Part shown: one piece after another, positions 25,440-33,832 of the stretch
Layout: each line of letters begins with the position of its first letter
How positions within the stretch are numbered: position 1 is the first letter of the stretch
The notes under the pieces: generated by a model
Seen by the model: the letters and a program-made list of their open reading frames with translations, nothing else
Databases searched by the model: none
What the model was told of the DNA's origin: nothing
Position numbers and translations under genes: made by a program
Assembly: GCF_005145045.1 (NCBI RefSeq)
Contig: NZ_CP039691.1
Location: forward strand, 2,306,001 to 2,370,000
DNA from: Agrobacterium larrymoorei
Lineage (GTDB): Bacteria; Pseudomonadota; Alphaproteobacteria; Rhizobiales; Rhizobiaceae
DNA: 64,000 nucleotides
Direction of reading: 5' to 3'

Positions 25440-25556
25440 ACCGTCATACAGGACTTGATCCGGTATCCAGTCAGACCAAGTCCTTGGTCTGAAAGACTCT
25501 GTTGACGCGCAGACGCGCGTCTGCTGGACCCCGCATCAAGTGCGGGGTGACGGGTG
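25440..25556. repeat. RIME-type intergenic mosaic element
   Basis: It fills the middle of the 303-base gap between tam and the VOC gene. The outer arms are CCGTCAT / GTGACGG; inside are CAGACCAAG/CTTGGTCTG, then GAAAGACTCT, a GACGCGC/GCGCGTC hairpin with loop AGAC and CCCCGCA/TGCGGGG. The rest of the gap shows nothing I can name. Confidence 0.8.
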
Positions 25557-25641
25557 GGGGAACTGTTCTCGCCCCAAACTACCCTCGCAGTCTAAACCGG
25601 ACGGCAAAGGGTCGGGCATCGGGCATCACCCTCACTTCCCC

Positions 25642-26010
25642 TCATTCATGAAACGCATAAACACGCAGGCGGTGGCCGTCTGGGTCGGTTGCGGTGAAGG
25701 TGTAGCCGAAGTCCATCAGTGTTGGTTTTTGCAGGATTGGCAGGCCCTTGGCGCTCCATTCCTCGTGGCAGGTGTCGACATCCGCGTCGCCGTCCACCTG
25801 AAACACCATCTCCGTACCGCTGCCCGTGGCCGAGACGGCAGGCTCTGCCGTGTGGCGGGACCAGAGGCCGAGTTTCATTCCGCTTTGCAGAATGAACATG
25901 GCGAAGGTATCCGATAGTTCCACCGGTTCTGCGCCAAGCAATTTGCCGTAGAAATCTGCGCTGATGCGTGGGTTTTCGACGAAAAGCACGGTGAAGTTAG
26001 GGTGTTTCAT
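25642..26010 (-). CDS. VOC (glyoxalase/bleomycin-resistance) family protein
   Basis: A 122-residue protein with the beta-alpha-beta-beta-beta repeat of the vicinal oxygen chelate fold: NFTVLFVENPRISADFYGKLLG at the start and a C-terminal FTATDPDGHRLRVYAF where His/Glu metal ligands usually lie. It is separated by 45 bases from the WYL regulator gene upstream and is probably cotranscribed with it. Substrate unknown; resistance to an electrophile or antibiotic is possible. Confidence 0.85.
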   Translation of the reverse strand: MKHPNFTVLFVENPRISADFYGKLLGAEPVELSDTFAMFILQSGMKLGLWSRHTAEPAVSATGSGTEMVFQVDGDADVDTCHEEWSAKGLPILQKPTLMDFGYTFTATDPDGHRLRVYAFHE

Positions 26011-26055
26011 GGCTGGTCTCCTTTGTTGATGGGAAGACCCTAGCTGCCCCTACTG

Positions 26056-26760
26056 TCAGTTTGTGTCAGTATCCTTGCTGCGCGCCGTCATCATCTCACG
26101 CCAGCCTTTCAGCAGCACCTGCCGCCGCTTGGGGTAACGCGCACCCAGTGGCGTGAAGGTGTTGATGCGATCTGCGCGGAAGCTTCGGTAATCCTGCCGC
26201 AGCTCGCACCATGCCAGAACAACGCGCACCTGATCGAAAAAGGCCAGCGCAAAGGGCCAGATGGTACGGCTGCTGCTGCGGCCATTTTCGTCGCAATAGT
26301 CGATTTCGGTTCTGGATTGGCTACGAATGGCGGCGCGGATGGTCGCAAGGTCTATATGCGGCAGTTCTACCACCTTTCCCGGGCCAATGAGAAGCGTGGA
26401 GTTTTCCAGTTCCTCTGCCAATTCTTCCGGCAGAACGGCGGCGATCTTGGACAGCGCCGCGCGCGCTGAAGCCGCCATAGGTCCATCCGCACGCCCGGCC
26501 ACCCAGCGTGAGCCAAGCACCAGCGCTTCTATCTCGGCTTCCGAAAACATCAGCGGGGGCAACAGATAACCGGGCCGCAGCACATAACCCACGCCCGCCT
26601 CGCCTTCTATATTGGCGCCCTGCGCCTGAAGCGTCGCGATATCGCGATAAAGCGTGCGCAGGCTGACGCCGGTTTTTTCCGCCAGATACACGCCGCTGAC
26701 GGGGCTGCGGTGGTTGCGCAGCAATTGTAAAAGATCGAGCAGGCGTTGCGAGCGGGACAA
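26056..26760 (-). CDS. YafY-type HTH/WYL-domain regulator
   Basis: A 234-residue regulator with an N-terminal DeoR-like winged helix (SRSQRLLDLLQLLRNHRSPVS then GVSLRTLYRDIATL) and a WYL domain (about 130-210) in which the usual W-Y-L tripeptide is degenerate (DYCDENGRSSSRTIWPFALAF). Regulators of this type often control a short downstream enzyme gene; here that is the VOC gene. WYL domains sense nucleic acids or nucleotides in several defence and stress regulators. Confidence 0.88.
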   Translation of the reverse strand: MSRSQRLLDLLQLLRNHRSPVSGVYLAEKTGVSLRTLYRDIATLQAQGANIEGEAGVGYVLRPGYLLPPLMFSEAEIEALVLGSRWVAGRADGPMAASARAALSKIAAVLPEELAEELENSTLLIGPGKVVELPHIDLATIRAAIRSQSRTEIDYCDENGRSSSRTIWPFALAFFDQVRVVLAWCELRQDYRSFRADRINTFTPLGARYPKRRQVLLKGWREMMTARSKDTDTN

Positions 26761-26959
26761 TCACTTCTCCGGGCCGTGGAAGCTGGCGGTTAACGGGCAC
26801 GCCGATATTCTCATAAGCCTGCCTGTCGCCATGTGCAAACACCCGCCGAAACGTGAGGGTATTGAATATAACGATTCATCTTGCATTAGTTATTTATAGC
26901 AACCGCTTTTCAATAGAAGCCGAATACACTCCCGAACTACTTAAGGCCTGGGGAAACAC

Positions 26960-28249
26960 ATGCGCAACATTTGGCAGGATAAAGCGGGTAATTTCGGCGT
27001 TCTTACCGCGCTTCTCATTGTTCCTTTATTTGGAGCGGCAGGTGTGGCGCTGGATATCAGCCAGGCCATGGCCGTGAAGGAAGACCTGCAGCAGGCGGCG
27101 GACGCCGCAGCGCTTGCCGCCGTTGCCAAGATGTCTCCACAGGTGGAGGCCGCACGCAAGATGGCTGGCGATGGCACGATAGAGCTTCCCGAAGGAGAAG
27201 CCTTCAACTTCTTCAGCAGCGACAAGGTGGGCCGCGACGACTTCGATGTGGATAATGCCACGGTTTCCGTCGTGAAGAAGGGCAACGCCGTACTATCGTC
27301 AGTGCAGTTCAAAGCCACCGTCAAGACCACGCTCACCGCTCTGCTCGGTAAGGAATTCGTGACGGTCAGCGGCCAGGCGACAGCCAAGTACGAGACCGAA
27401 ATGTACAGCGATTTCTATCTGTTGCTGGACAATACGCCTTCCATGGGCGTGGGGGCAACGCCTTCTGACGTGAAGACGCTGGTCGACAACACCAAGGACA
27501 AATGCGCCTTTGCCTGTCACGTCGTTAAGGACGGCGTAGCGGACAAGAACAGCTATTATTACCTCGCCAAGAATCTCGGCGTTACCACACGCATCAACGT
27601 GGTGGCGCAGGCAACTGCTGCCCTGATGGACACCGCGACATCGCTGCGCAAGACAAGCAACCAGTACCGCATGGCCGTGTACACCTTCGGTGAAAAGGCG
27701 GAGGATGCCAAGGTTCTGGAAGTCGTGCCGCTGACCACGGATCTTGCCACGGCCAAGAAAAAAGCGGCCACGATCGACCTCATGTCCATTCCCTATCAGG
27801 GCTATAACAACGACCAGCAGACAGACATCGACGGCGCGCTGACGCAGGTCGGCGCCAAAATGGGCACTGCCGGAGACGGCACCAGCACCGCAACTCCGGA
27901 CAAGGTGGTATTCTTCGTTTCCGATGGCGTGGGCGACAGCTACAAGCCTTCGACATGCACGAAGAAAAGCACGGGTGGCCGCTGTCAGGAGCCAATCGAC
28001 ACCAAGTTCTGCACGGCGCTGAAGCAGAAGGGCTATCGCATCGCGGTTCTCTACACCACCTATCTGCCCCTGCCGACAAATGCCTGGTACAACACCTGGA
28101 TCAGCCCGTTCCAGTCCCAGATTTCCACCAGGATGCAGGAGTGCGCAACGCCCGGCCTGTTCTTCGAAGTCAGCCCGACGCAGGGCATTACCGACGCCAT
28201 GGCCGCGCTCTTCAAGCGGGTGATTACGGCGCCGCGTTTGACCAGCTGA
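26960..28249 (+). CDS. TadG-like pilus-assembly protein with von Willebrand A domain
   Basis: A 429-residue protein anchored by an N-terminal helix in the TadE/TadG style (DKAGNFGVLTALLIVPLFGAAG, residues 7-30), followed by the QQAADAAALAA stretch shared with Flp/Tad minor pseudopilins. A VWA domain runs from about 150 to the end; its metal site is DNTPSMG, with T in the middle as in D-x-S-x-S variants. Four Cys in the domain may form disulfides outside the membrane. TadG proteins support Flp pilus adhesion, but no other tad gene is here. Confidence 0.88.
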   Translation: MRNIWQDKAGNFGVLTALLIVPLFGAAGVALDISQAMAVKEDLQQAADAAALAAVAKMSPQVEAARKMAGDGTIELPEGEAFNFFSSDKVGRDDFDVDNATVSVVKKGNAVLSSVQFKATVKTTLTALLGKEFVTVSGQATAKYETEMYSDFYLLLDNTPSMGVGATPSDVKTLVDNTKDKCAFACHVVKDGVADKNSYYYLAKNLGVTTRINVVAQATAALMDTATSLRKTSNQYRMAVYTFGEKAEDAKVLEVVPLTTDLATAKKKAATIDLMSIPYQGYNNDQQTDIDGALTQVGAKMGTAGDGTSTATPDKVVFFVSDGVGDSYKPSTCTKKSTGGRCQEPIDTKFCTALKQKGYRIAVLYTTYLPLPTNAWYNTWISPFQSQISTRMQECATPGLFFEVSPTQGITDAMAALFKRVITAPRLTS

Positions 28250-28278
28250 TAGCTGTTCAGCATGATATAGAATGTCAT

Positions 28279-28315
28279 GCAAAGGGCGAGTATGGCTTAC
28301 ATACTCGCCCTTTGC
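28279..28315 (+). terminator. Strong hairpin after the TadG-like gene
   Basis: A perfect 16-bp stem GCAAAGGGCGAGTATG / CATACTCGCCCTTTGC with loop GCTTA, 29 bases after the stop. The rest of the 299-base gap to the aldo-keto reductase gene shows only a promoter-like TTGAAC...ACTTAATAA near 28457-28487 and a small GCCCCG/CGGGGC hairpin (28504-28522). Confidence 0.75.
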
Positions 28316-28548
28316 CTATGTATCACGCGGCAGCAAACGAACGGCGGGATGGATTGGCGGGCTTGTCGTCGCGCCACCATTCACCGCGCTTCCAGGGGCT
28401 GGATCGAAGCTGATCCGCACCAATTCGCACCTTCCTCAGTCAAAACTTATGCAACCGGCTTGAACCGAACGTGGTTCGACACACTTAATAAAAGGACCCT
28501 CCTGCCCCGCATCTGACGGGGCCAACTCCCACAAAACGGAGAAACACC

Positions 28549-29376
28549 ATGCAGACAGTGAACGCCTATGGCGCAAACATCCCGGCTCTGGGCTTCGGCA
28601 CCTTTCGTATGCCGGAAGATGATGTGCACCGCATTTTGCCGCAAGCCCTGAAGCTCGGCTTCCGGCATGTGGACACGGCGCAGGTCTATAAGAACGAAGC
28701 GGCGGTAGGTGACGCCATCGCCAGTTCCGGCGTCGCACGCGGCGATATCTTCCTGACGACCAAGGTCTGGGTCGACCAGTACAAGCACGGTGATTTCATC
28801 CGATCCGTCGATGAAAGCCTGAAGAAGCTGAAGACGGATTACGTGGATCTTCTTCTGCTGCACTGGCCGAAGAGTGACGTGCCACTGGCAGAGCGCATCG
28901 GCGCGCTCAACGAAGTGCGCAACGCGGGCAAGGTGCGCAATATCGGCATTTCCAACTTCAACGTTGCGCTGATGGATGAATCCGTAAAGCTCTCCGATGC
29001 GCCAATCGCCAACAACCAGATCGAGTATCACCCCTATCTCGACCAGACCAAAGTCATCGAAGCCGCCCGCAAACACGGCATCTCGATCACCGCTTACTAC
29101 CTGATGGCGGACGGCAAGGTTCCGCATGACGAGGTGCTCAAAGACATCGGCTCCAAGCACGGCAAGACGGCCGCCCAGATCGCGCTGCGCTGGGCCGTGC
29201 AGCAGCCGGATATCATTGCCCTCTCCAAAACCGCGACTGAAAGCCGCCTGAGCGAGAACTTCGATATCTTCCATTTCGAGCTTTCGGAAGAGGAAATGAA
29301 GGCGGTCTTCGCGCTGGCGAAGAAGGATGGCCGGATTGTCAATCCGGGTCATCTGGCACCGGAATGGGATGATTGA
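28549..29376 (+). CDS. Aldo/keto reductase, 2,5-diketo-gluconate reductase type
   Basis: A 275-residue (beta/alpha)8 NADPH-dependent reductase. GFRHVDTAQVYKNEAAVG holds the catalytic Asp (about 42) and Tyr (47), TTKVW the Lys (72), and LLLLHWP the His (about 106). The segment ISNFN and the C-terminal SKTATESRLSENFDIF for the cofactor phosphate are as in AKR5-like reductases (DkgA/B). GGAG precedes the ATG. It reduces aldehydes and keto sugars; the natural substrate is not evident. Confidence 0.9.
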   Translation: MQTVNAYGANIPALGFGTFRMPEDDVHRILPQALKLGFRHVDTAQVYKNEAAVGDAIASSGVARGDIFLTTKVWVDQYKHGDFIRSVDESLKKLKTDYVDLLLLHWPKSDVPLAERIGALNEVRNAGKVRNIGISNFNVALMDESVKLSDAPIANNQIEYHPYLDQTKVIEAARKHGISITAYYLMADGKVPHDEVLKDIGSKHGKTAAQIALRWAVQQPDIIALSKTATESRLSENFDIFHFELSEEEMKAVFALAKKDGRIVNPGHLAPEWDD

Positions 29377-29442
29377 TTGATAAGGTCTTCTCCGTCACTT
29401 CAGGTTAATTCTTTGGCATGGTGACGGGCAGCAGAAAGCCAC

Positions 29443-29467
29443 GACCAGCCCACCCGTTGGGCTGGTC
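29443..29467. terminator. Hairpin beyond the aldo-keto reductase gene
   Basis: GACCAGCCCA / TGGGCTGGTC, 10-bp perfect stem, loop CCCGT, followed by TGTTTCC. It lies between the reductase gene and the LysR remnant. Confidence 0.7.
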
Positions 29468-29479
29468 TGTTTCCGATAA

Positions 29480-29788
29480 TCGGCTGGCGCCCGCGCCTTC
29501 CGATGGGAACTTGTCGAAAACGACCGCAACGTCTCTGTTGCCGTCAAACCCGAATTCACCACCAACGACATGCAACTGATGATCAAGCTTGCCTGCGCCG
29601 GGGCGGGCATCACTTTTGGCATGGAAGAAACCTTCCGCCCGTTCATCGAAAGCGGCCAGCTCATCTCGATGCTGGAAGACTACTCTCCAACCTTCGCAGG
29701 CTTCTATCGATACTACCCCAGCCGTAGAAATCTGGCGCCGAAGCTCAGGGCATTCATCGATCATGTGAGATTGCCGAGGGGTGGGTGA
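29480..29788 (+). pseudogene. Remnant of a LysR-type regulator (C-terminal third)
   Basis: An open stretch of 102 codons starting right after an in-frame TAA (29477-29479) reads as the end of a LysR ligand-binding domain: FRWELVENDRNVSVAV, TNDMQLMIKLACAGAGITFG, then FYRYYPSRRNLAPKLRAFID. The first two thirds, including the DNA-binding part, are absent, and no start with a ribosome site exists. It fills most of the 450-base gap between the reductase and the VOC gene. The missing part was probably lost by deletion beside the hairpin at 29443. Confidence 0.85.
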
Positions 29789-29826
29789 TCTGCCGGGACG
29801 GCGGCAGACCACCGTTATGGTTGGAA

Positions 29827-30618
29827 TTACTTCCGCATCGAAACCAGCGAAAAATAAGCGCCATGCGGGTCCTGGCAATTGGCGATCCAGCTGTCGCCGG
29901 GGACTGGCATTGGTCCGTTGATGACCTTGCCGCCGCCGGTGCTGACGCGGGTGATCGCGTCTTCCAGGCCATCGACGTTGAAGTAGTACCCCCAATGGCA
30001 GACGGGGACTTGGGGTAGGCGTTTCATGATGCCGCCGATGTCTTTGCCGTCATGACCGGCATAGCCAAAAATGCGGTATGGGCCCATTTCCCCCATGTCG
30101 AAATCGCGGTTCTTTACCCAGCCGAAGACATCGCCATAGAAGGCCATCGCGCGGTCCACGTCATCCGTAAACAGCTCGTTCCAGCCGACATGGCCGTTCA
30201 TATTTTGCGGTTCCTTCGGGAAGCTGCCGCTGCCATCCATCGGTCGTGGCGTCATGATGCAAAGGACGGCACCGGAGGGGTCTGTCACGACAGCCATGCG
30301 TCCCACGTCCGGAATATCGAATGGCAGGCGCATGATCTTGCCGCCCTTTTCTTCGAAAAGCCTGGCGGAACCATCCACATCGTCCACCGCCACATAGCGG
30401 GTCCAGTTTGGCGGAATGCCTTCGGCCTTATGCTCTTCCGTCAGTTCCATCATGCCGCCGACGCCAACGCCGTTTGCTTCGAAAATCTTGTAACCCATCT
30501 CCGGTGAGCCGAAATCCTTCAGTTCCCAGCCGACGACATGGGCGTAGAACCGGCCGGCATCGTCCTTATCCGGCGTCATCAATTCCGCCCATATGTATTT
30601 TCCGTGGGTCTCAGACAT
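29827..30618 (-). CDS. Two-domain VOC family protein
   Basis: A 263-residue protein starting at MSETHGKYIWAEL (30618; the longer frame at 30642 lacks support). It contains two tandem VOC folds, residues 5-125 and 135-260, each opening with W-x-E-L (YIWAELMTPDKDDAGRFY; VGWNELFTDDVDRAMAFY). This is the common two-domain glyoxalase-like family of unknown substrate that accompanies DUF1579 and DUF899 proteins. Last gene of the three-gene minus-strand operon, 43 bases after DUF1579. Confidence 0.88.
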   Translation of the reverse strand: MSETHGKYIWAELMTPDKDDAGRFYAHVVGWELKDFGSPEMGYKIFEANGVGVGGMMELTEEHKAEGIPPNWTRYVAVDDVDGSARLFEEKGGKIMRLPFDIPDVGRMAVVTDPSGAVLCIMTPRPMDGSGSFPKEPQNMNGHVGWNELFTDDVDRAMAFYGDVFGWVKNRDFDMGEMGPYRIFGYAGHDGKDIGGIMKRLPQVPVCHWGYYFNVDGLEDAITRVSTGGGKVINGPMPVPGDSWIANCQDPHGAYFSLVSMRK

Positions 30619-30661
30619 TGGTTCACTCCCTGTTGGCGGCATGGTTGCCCGTATTTTATTT

Positions 30662-31150
30662 TCAGTTCACGCGATGGAATTCTGAAGACATGAACTCCTT
30701 GAAACTGCCATCCGGCTGGCGGGCGCTGCTTGCGAAGGTACGGTGATTATCGTCGTGCAATGTAATGACATCATGATAGAGCGCCATTTCGCCGCTGCCA
30801 TCGAAACTCGGGCCTTCGGCCTCGAGTACCAGCGTCTTGCCATCCGGCTCCATCCAGCCCTTATAGATCCACAGATTGCTCATCATCGAGCCTACCCAGG
30901 AACCGACGAACTGGTTTTTCTTGGGATCGAAACCGAGGGTCATAACTGCCGTCATCGGAGATTCATCCGGCATGCGGCCCCGGCTGTCGCCCACGATCCA
31001 GAGGCCGCCAATAGAGCGGATGGTTTCGCGGAAGCACTGGCTAGGGTCGTCAGCGTTATAATTGGCGTCGCTCGTAGTCGAGACCATTTTCCAATCGCCG
31101 ACCATGCGGTGCAGAAAGGCGTGCTCATCCTGCGGCTTGGACCATTCCAT
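30662..31150 (-). CDS. DUF1579 family protein
   Basis: A 162-residue protein starting at MEWSKPQDEHAFL. DUF1579 pattern: HRMVGDWKMVSTTS, then FRETIRSIGGLWIVGDSRG and MTLGFDPKKNQFVGSWV, an eight-stranded lipocalin-like barrel seen by pattern only. No signal peptide. Middle gene of the operon; the DUF899 gene ends 13 bases upstream. Confidence 0.85.
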   Translation of the reverse strand: MEWSKPQDEHAFLHRMVGDWKMVSTTSDANYNADDPSQCFRETIRSIGGLWIVGDSRGRMPDESPMTAVMTLGFDPKKNQFVGSWVGSMMSNLWIYKGWMEPDGKTLVLEAEGPSFDGSGEMALYHDVITLHDDNHRTFASSARQPDGSFKEFMSSEFHRVN

Positions 31151-31163
31151 TACCCGTCCTCCG

Positions 31164-31892
31164 TTAATGGCAGCAGCTCGTTGCTTTCGGTGCATCCTCA
31201 TACTGATCGTGACGGCGCACCCAGTTCATGGTGCCTTCCTCGTTGCGACCTTTCGGTACGAGGTCGAGCATCATCAGCGTGGTCAGAGTTTGCTCCGCGC
31301 CGCGGGCATAGGTGGAGTAGGTATGGTAGATTCTGCCGTCCTCGCCCTTGGCGAAAAAGCTGGTGCCGTGCAGATCCTTCAGGTCGCCCATCGCAGGCAT
31401 TTCAGTGTAGTTGTAGGTGATTGTGCCCGCGGCAACATCCTCATCGCGGAAGGATGCCTGATAGTCGTAGTTGAAATTGCTGCCTTCCGAAGAAACCCAC
31501 GGAAACTTCCAGCCCATGCGGGATTTGTAGGCCTCGATCTTTTCCAACGGCGCGCGGGAGACCGCGACGAAAGCGGCATCGGCTGCCTTCAGGTGAACGA
31601 TTGCGCCATCCAGATGATCCGCGAAGAATGAACAGCCAACGCAGCCCTCCTCCCAATCCGGCGCCAGCATGAAGTGATAGACGATCAGCTGGCTGCAATC
31701 TCCAAAGAGTTCGCTGAGAGATTTAGGACCGGAGGGACCATCGAAAATGTAATCCTCTGTCACCAGTTCCCAAGGCAGCGCCCGGCGCGCCTCGTTCAAC
31801 CGGTCCCGCGCGCGGGTGAGTTCCTTTTCTCGTGTCAGAAGCTCTCGGCGGGCCTCCCACCATTCTTCACGGGATACGACGGTATTCTGCAT
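31164..31892 (-). CDS. DUF899 thioredoxin-like protein
   Basis: A 242-residue protein with AGGAGGAGG before its ATG. DUF899 layout: N-terminal helix pair (EEWWEARRELLTREKELTR), PWE, then the thioredoxin-like domain with DWEEGCVGCSFF (a C-x-x-C motif) and HGTSFFAKGEDGRIYHTYSTYARGAE. The C-terminal CCH is an extra possible metal or redox site. First gene of the operon, divergent from the MarR gene at 32013, which probably represses it. A role in detoxifying electrophiles or peroxides is inferred from fold and context. Confidence 0.9.
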   Translation of the reverse strand: MQNTVVSREEWWEARRELLTREKELTRARDRLNEARRALPWELVTEDYIFDGPSGPKSLSELFGDCSQLIVYHFMLAPDWEEGCVGCSFFADHLDGAIVHLKAADAAFVAVSRAPLEKIEAYKSRMGWKFPWVSSEGSNFNYDYQASFRDEDVAAGTITYNYTEMPAMGDLKDLHGTSFFAKGEDGRIYHTYSTYARGAEQTLTTLMMLDLVPKGRNEEGTMNWVRRHDQYEDAPKATSCCH

Positions 31893-31977
31893 GAAGTCCT
31901 CCTCCTGTCGCCCGCCCTCCCGGCGTAGCGACGATCATGGTACGATGTTCAGCAAATCCAGTCCCAAGCGAATGCGC

Positions 31978-32006
31978 TTGACTATTTACGTTGATATCAA
32001 CATATA
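31978..32006 (+). promoter_or_regulatory. marR promoter with operator in the spacer
   Basis: TTGACT (31978-31983), exactly 17 bases, CATATA (32001-32006). The perfect 12-bp palindrome GTTGATATCAAC (31990-32001) fills the spacer, ideally placed for MarR repression. Transcription start is predicted at about 32013, the A of the marR ATG, so the message would be leaderless; indeed no ribosome site precedes that ATG. Confidence 0.7.
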
Positions 32007-32012
32007 TTGCTT

Positions 32013-32459
32013 ATGTCAAACGCAGCCGTGATTCCTTTTTCGACGACCCTCCTTGTGCGCGATACATGCCTTTGCCTGCATGCCCAGCGCGCGGCGCGGG
32101 CGCTCGCCCGGCGGTTTGACAATGCGCTGAAGCCCGTCGGCCTGACGAATGGGCAATTTTCCCTGCTGATGTCGCTCAACCGCCCCGAGCCGCCACCCAT
32201 GGGGCCGGTTGCGAACCTGCTCGCCATGGACCGCACCACACTGACGGCGGCGTTGAAGCCATTGGAAAAGCGTGGGCTTCTGGTGGTTGAACCGGACCCG
32301 AAGGACAAGCGCGGCAAACGCCTGCGGCTGACGGCGGAAGGGCTGACGATATTGGCTGCCGCGATGCCGATATGGACGGGGACGCATGCGGAGGTGGAAG
32401 CGCAGATTGGCAGCGGCGATGCGGAGCGGTTGCGGCGAGATTTGGTGGATTTGGGGTGA
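32013..32459 (+). CDS. MarR-family regulator
   Basis: A 148-residue winged-helix repressor. DNA-binding part: GLTNGQFSLLMSL, then PVANLLAMDRTTLTAALKPLEKRGLLVVEPDPKDKR with the wing. Cys19 and Cys21 in VRDTCLCLHAQ lie in the first helix, near the position of the redox Cys of OhrR-type regulators, so thiol sensing is possible. It faces the DUF899-DUF1579-VOC operon across a palindromic operator. The ATG has no Shine-Dalgarno sequence and coincides with the predicted transcription start. Confidence 0.88.
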   Translation: MSNAAVIPFSTTLLVRDTCLCLHAQRAARALARRFDNALKPVGLTNGQFSLLMSLNRPEPPPMGPVANLLAMDRTTLTAALKPLEKRGLLVVEPDPKDKRGKRLRLTAEGLTILAAAMPIWTGTHAEVEAQIGSGDAERLRRDLVDLG

Positions 32460-32475
32460 GTCTTTCCCTCTCACC

Positions 32476-32589
32476 CTCATTCCTGTGCTTGTCACAGGAA
32501 TCCAGCCAGCCCAAGTCTTTGGGCTGAAAAGACTCTACCATCGTGCGGACGCACGATGACTGGATTCCTGTCACAAGGACAGGAATGAG
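32476..32589. repeat. RIME-type intergenic mosaic element
   Basis: Outer arms CTCATTCCTGT / ACAGGAATGAG are a perfect inverted repeat. Inside: a CAGCCCAAG hairpin, AAAAGACTCT, and CATCGTGC/GCACGATG. Close relative of the copy at 15838. Confidence 0.82.
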
Positions 32590-32601
32590 GGCGGGTGGGG
32601 G

Positions 32602-33366
32602 TCATACTTTCACAAACCCCGCAATTCGCGGATCCTCCGCAAAATCCTCAATCGAAAATCCGATCCGCTGAAGCGGCACTTCGCACAGCGCTTGCACACC
32701 CACCTTTGATAAGCGAATGCGCCAACTCGCCCGCGCCACGGGCCGCTTCGCCTTGAAGCCGACCGGCGTCAGCAGCGCGATATTCATCCCGCCGTTCGGA
32801 TCACGCACGGAGCGGTAAAGGATCGCATCGACACCAGCCTCCCGCGCTGTCTCGGCAAGCGACTGGCAGGGCTCGTAATCCGTCAGATGCGTCCAGCGGT
32901 TCTCATCTCGAACGAGATCGGGCCGCGTCAGGTCTATGGCGTGTTGCGTTTCGATGTCTGCGGCGAAGGCGGTGTATTCCGCCGGGTTGGCGGGCAGCGG
33001 CGTGTTTTTCGATTCCGCGTAAAACAGCAGGCGATAGAAGGCCATCTCGGCCAGCGCGGTTTCGACCCTCTCAGCCGCGTAATAGACGCCCTTGGTCAAC
33101 CCGGCACGGCGGAAGCGGGAGCCGTGGGGATAGGCGGAGCCATAGCGAAACGGGGTTGCAAGAAGATAATCCAGCCCCACGCATTCAGGCGGAAAGCGTC
33201 GTTTGCTGCCTTCCAGAATATCTTCGAGCAGGGATTGTTCATCCACCGTGTCTACCAGCTTCATAGTCGAGACACGGTGCTGCGCCTCGACAAGACGCCA
33301 CCACTGACCGGAAGTCGGGACGAGTTCAGATCGGAGCGCGTCTGGCGTCCAGATATGTGAGGACAT
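32602..33366 (-). CDS. RES-domain toxin
   Basis: A 254-residue protein starting at MSSHIWTPD (33366), overlapping the antitoxin gene by 41 bases. The RES domain runs from about residue 25 to 225; SRFRRAG, GVYYAAERVETALAEMAFY and DAILYRSVRDPNGGMNIALL contain the conserved Arg, Tyr, Glu and Ser/Asn of the ADP-ribosyltransferase-like fold that degrades NAD+ (as in MbcT, Res). Toxin in the cytosol, kept inactive by the Xre/MbcA partner. Confidence 0.9.
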   Translation of the reverse strand: MSSHIWTPDALRSELVPTSGQWWRLVEAQHRVSTMKLVDTVDEQSLLEDILEGSKRRFPPECVGLDYLLATPFRYGSAYPHGSRFRRAGLTKGVYYAAERVETALAEMAFYRLLFYAESKNTPLPANPAEYTAFAADIETQHAIDLTRPDLVRDENRWTHLTDYEPCQSLAETAREAGVDAILYRSVRDPNGGMNIALLTPVGFKAKRPVARASWRIRLSKVGVQALCEVPLQRIGFSIEDFAEDPRIAGFVKV

Positions 33367-33709
33367 CAAGCAATCCGGTAATGGAGGTCAGTTTTTCGGC
33401 GGGAACGGCCATCAGCGCTTCATTTTCATTGCGCAGCCATGCGCGCGCCACGGCCTCGTCTCCGCCCACGATAGCGTCAAGCGAGCGGAAAACGCGAATG
33501 AAGAGGACGGCGAGTTCGAAGGATTTGCTGCCCGGTTCCAGAATGAAATCCAGCCGCTTCATGCGCGATACGGTGGGTGCGGAAAGGCCTAGAATATCCG
33601 CCATACGTGCGGCGTTCAGGCCGAGGCGCTCTGCGGCGGCCATTGCAGCCTTGGTTACCACCCTGCCCTGCGCATGCGGGTCATCAACCGGTTTGATCTG
33701 GATATTCAT
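33326..33709 (-). CDS. Xre/MbcA/ParS-type antitoxin (DUF2384)
   Basis: A 127-residue antitoxin starting at MNIQIKPVDD, with AAAGGA seven bases upstream. Helix-turn-helix at about 30-55 (MADILGLSAPTVSRM) and the MbcA/ParS toxin-binding domain after it (LFIRVFRSLDAIVGGDEAVARAWLRNENEAL). It is the first gene of the pair, as in most res-xre loci, and would autorepress from the palindrome upstream. Confidence 0.9.
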   Translation of the reverse strand: MNIQIKPVDDPHAQGRVVTKAAMAAAERLGLNAARMADILGLSAPTVSRMKRLDFILEPGSKSFELAVLFIRVFRSLDAIVGGDEAVARAWLRNENEALMAVPAEKLTSITGLLDVLTYLDARRAPI

Positions 33710-33718
33710 CGTCATATC

Positions 33719-33732
33719 CTTTCCATGGAAAG
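33719..33732 (-). promoter_or_regulatory. Operator of the RES-Xre operon
   Basis: CTTTCCATGGAAAG is a perfect 14-bp palindrome ten bases before the antitoxin start; a second imperfect dyad (AAGAATATAGCATATTTCTT) lies just upstream of it over the probable -10 (TATATT). Two adjacent sites suit cooperative repression by the antitoxin. Confidence 0.6.
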
Positions 33733-33760
33733 AATATAGCATATTTCTTTCTTAAAACAA

Positions 33761-33790
33761 GAACGACCGGCTGAGGGCAACCGGTCGTTC
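33761..33790 (-). terminator. Terminator of ohr
   Basis: GAACGACCGG / CCGGTCGTTC, 10-bp perfect stem with a 10-base loop. On the minus strand it is followed by TTGTTTTAAG. It stands 43 bases after the ohr stop. Confidence 0.85.
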
Positions 33791-33832
33791 TCGTGACGAT
33801 AATCACGGGGACGAGATTACGTCAAAACCCAA

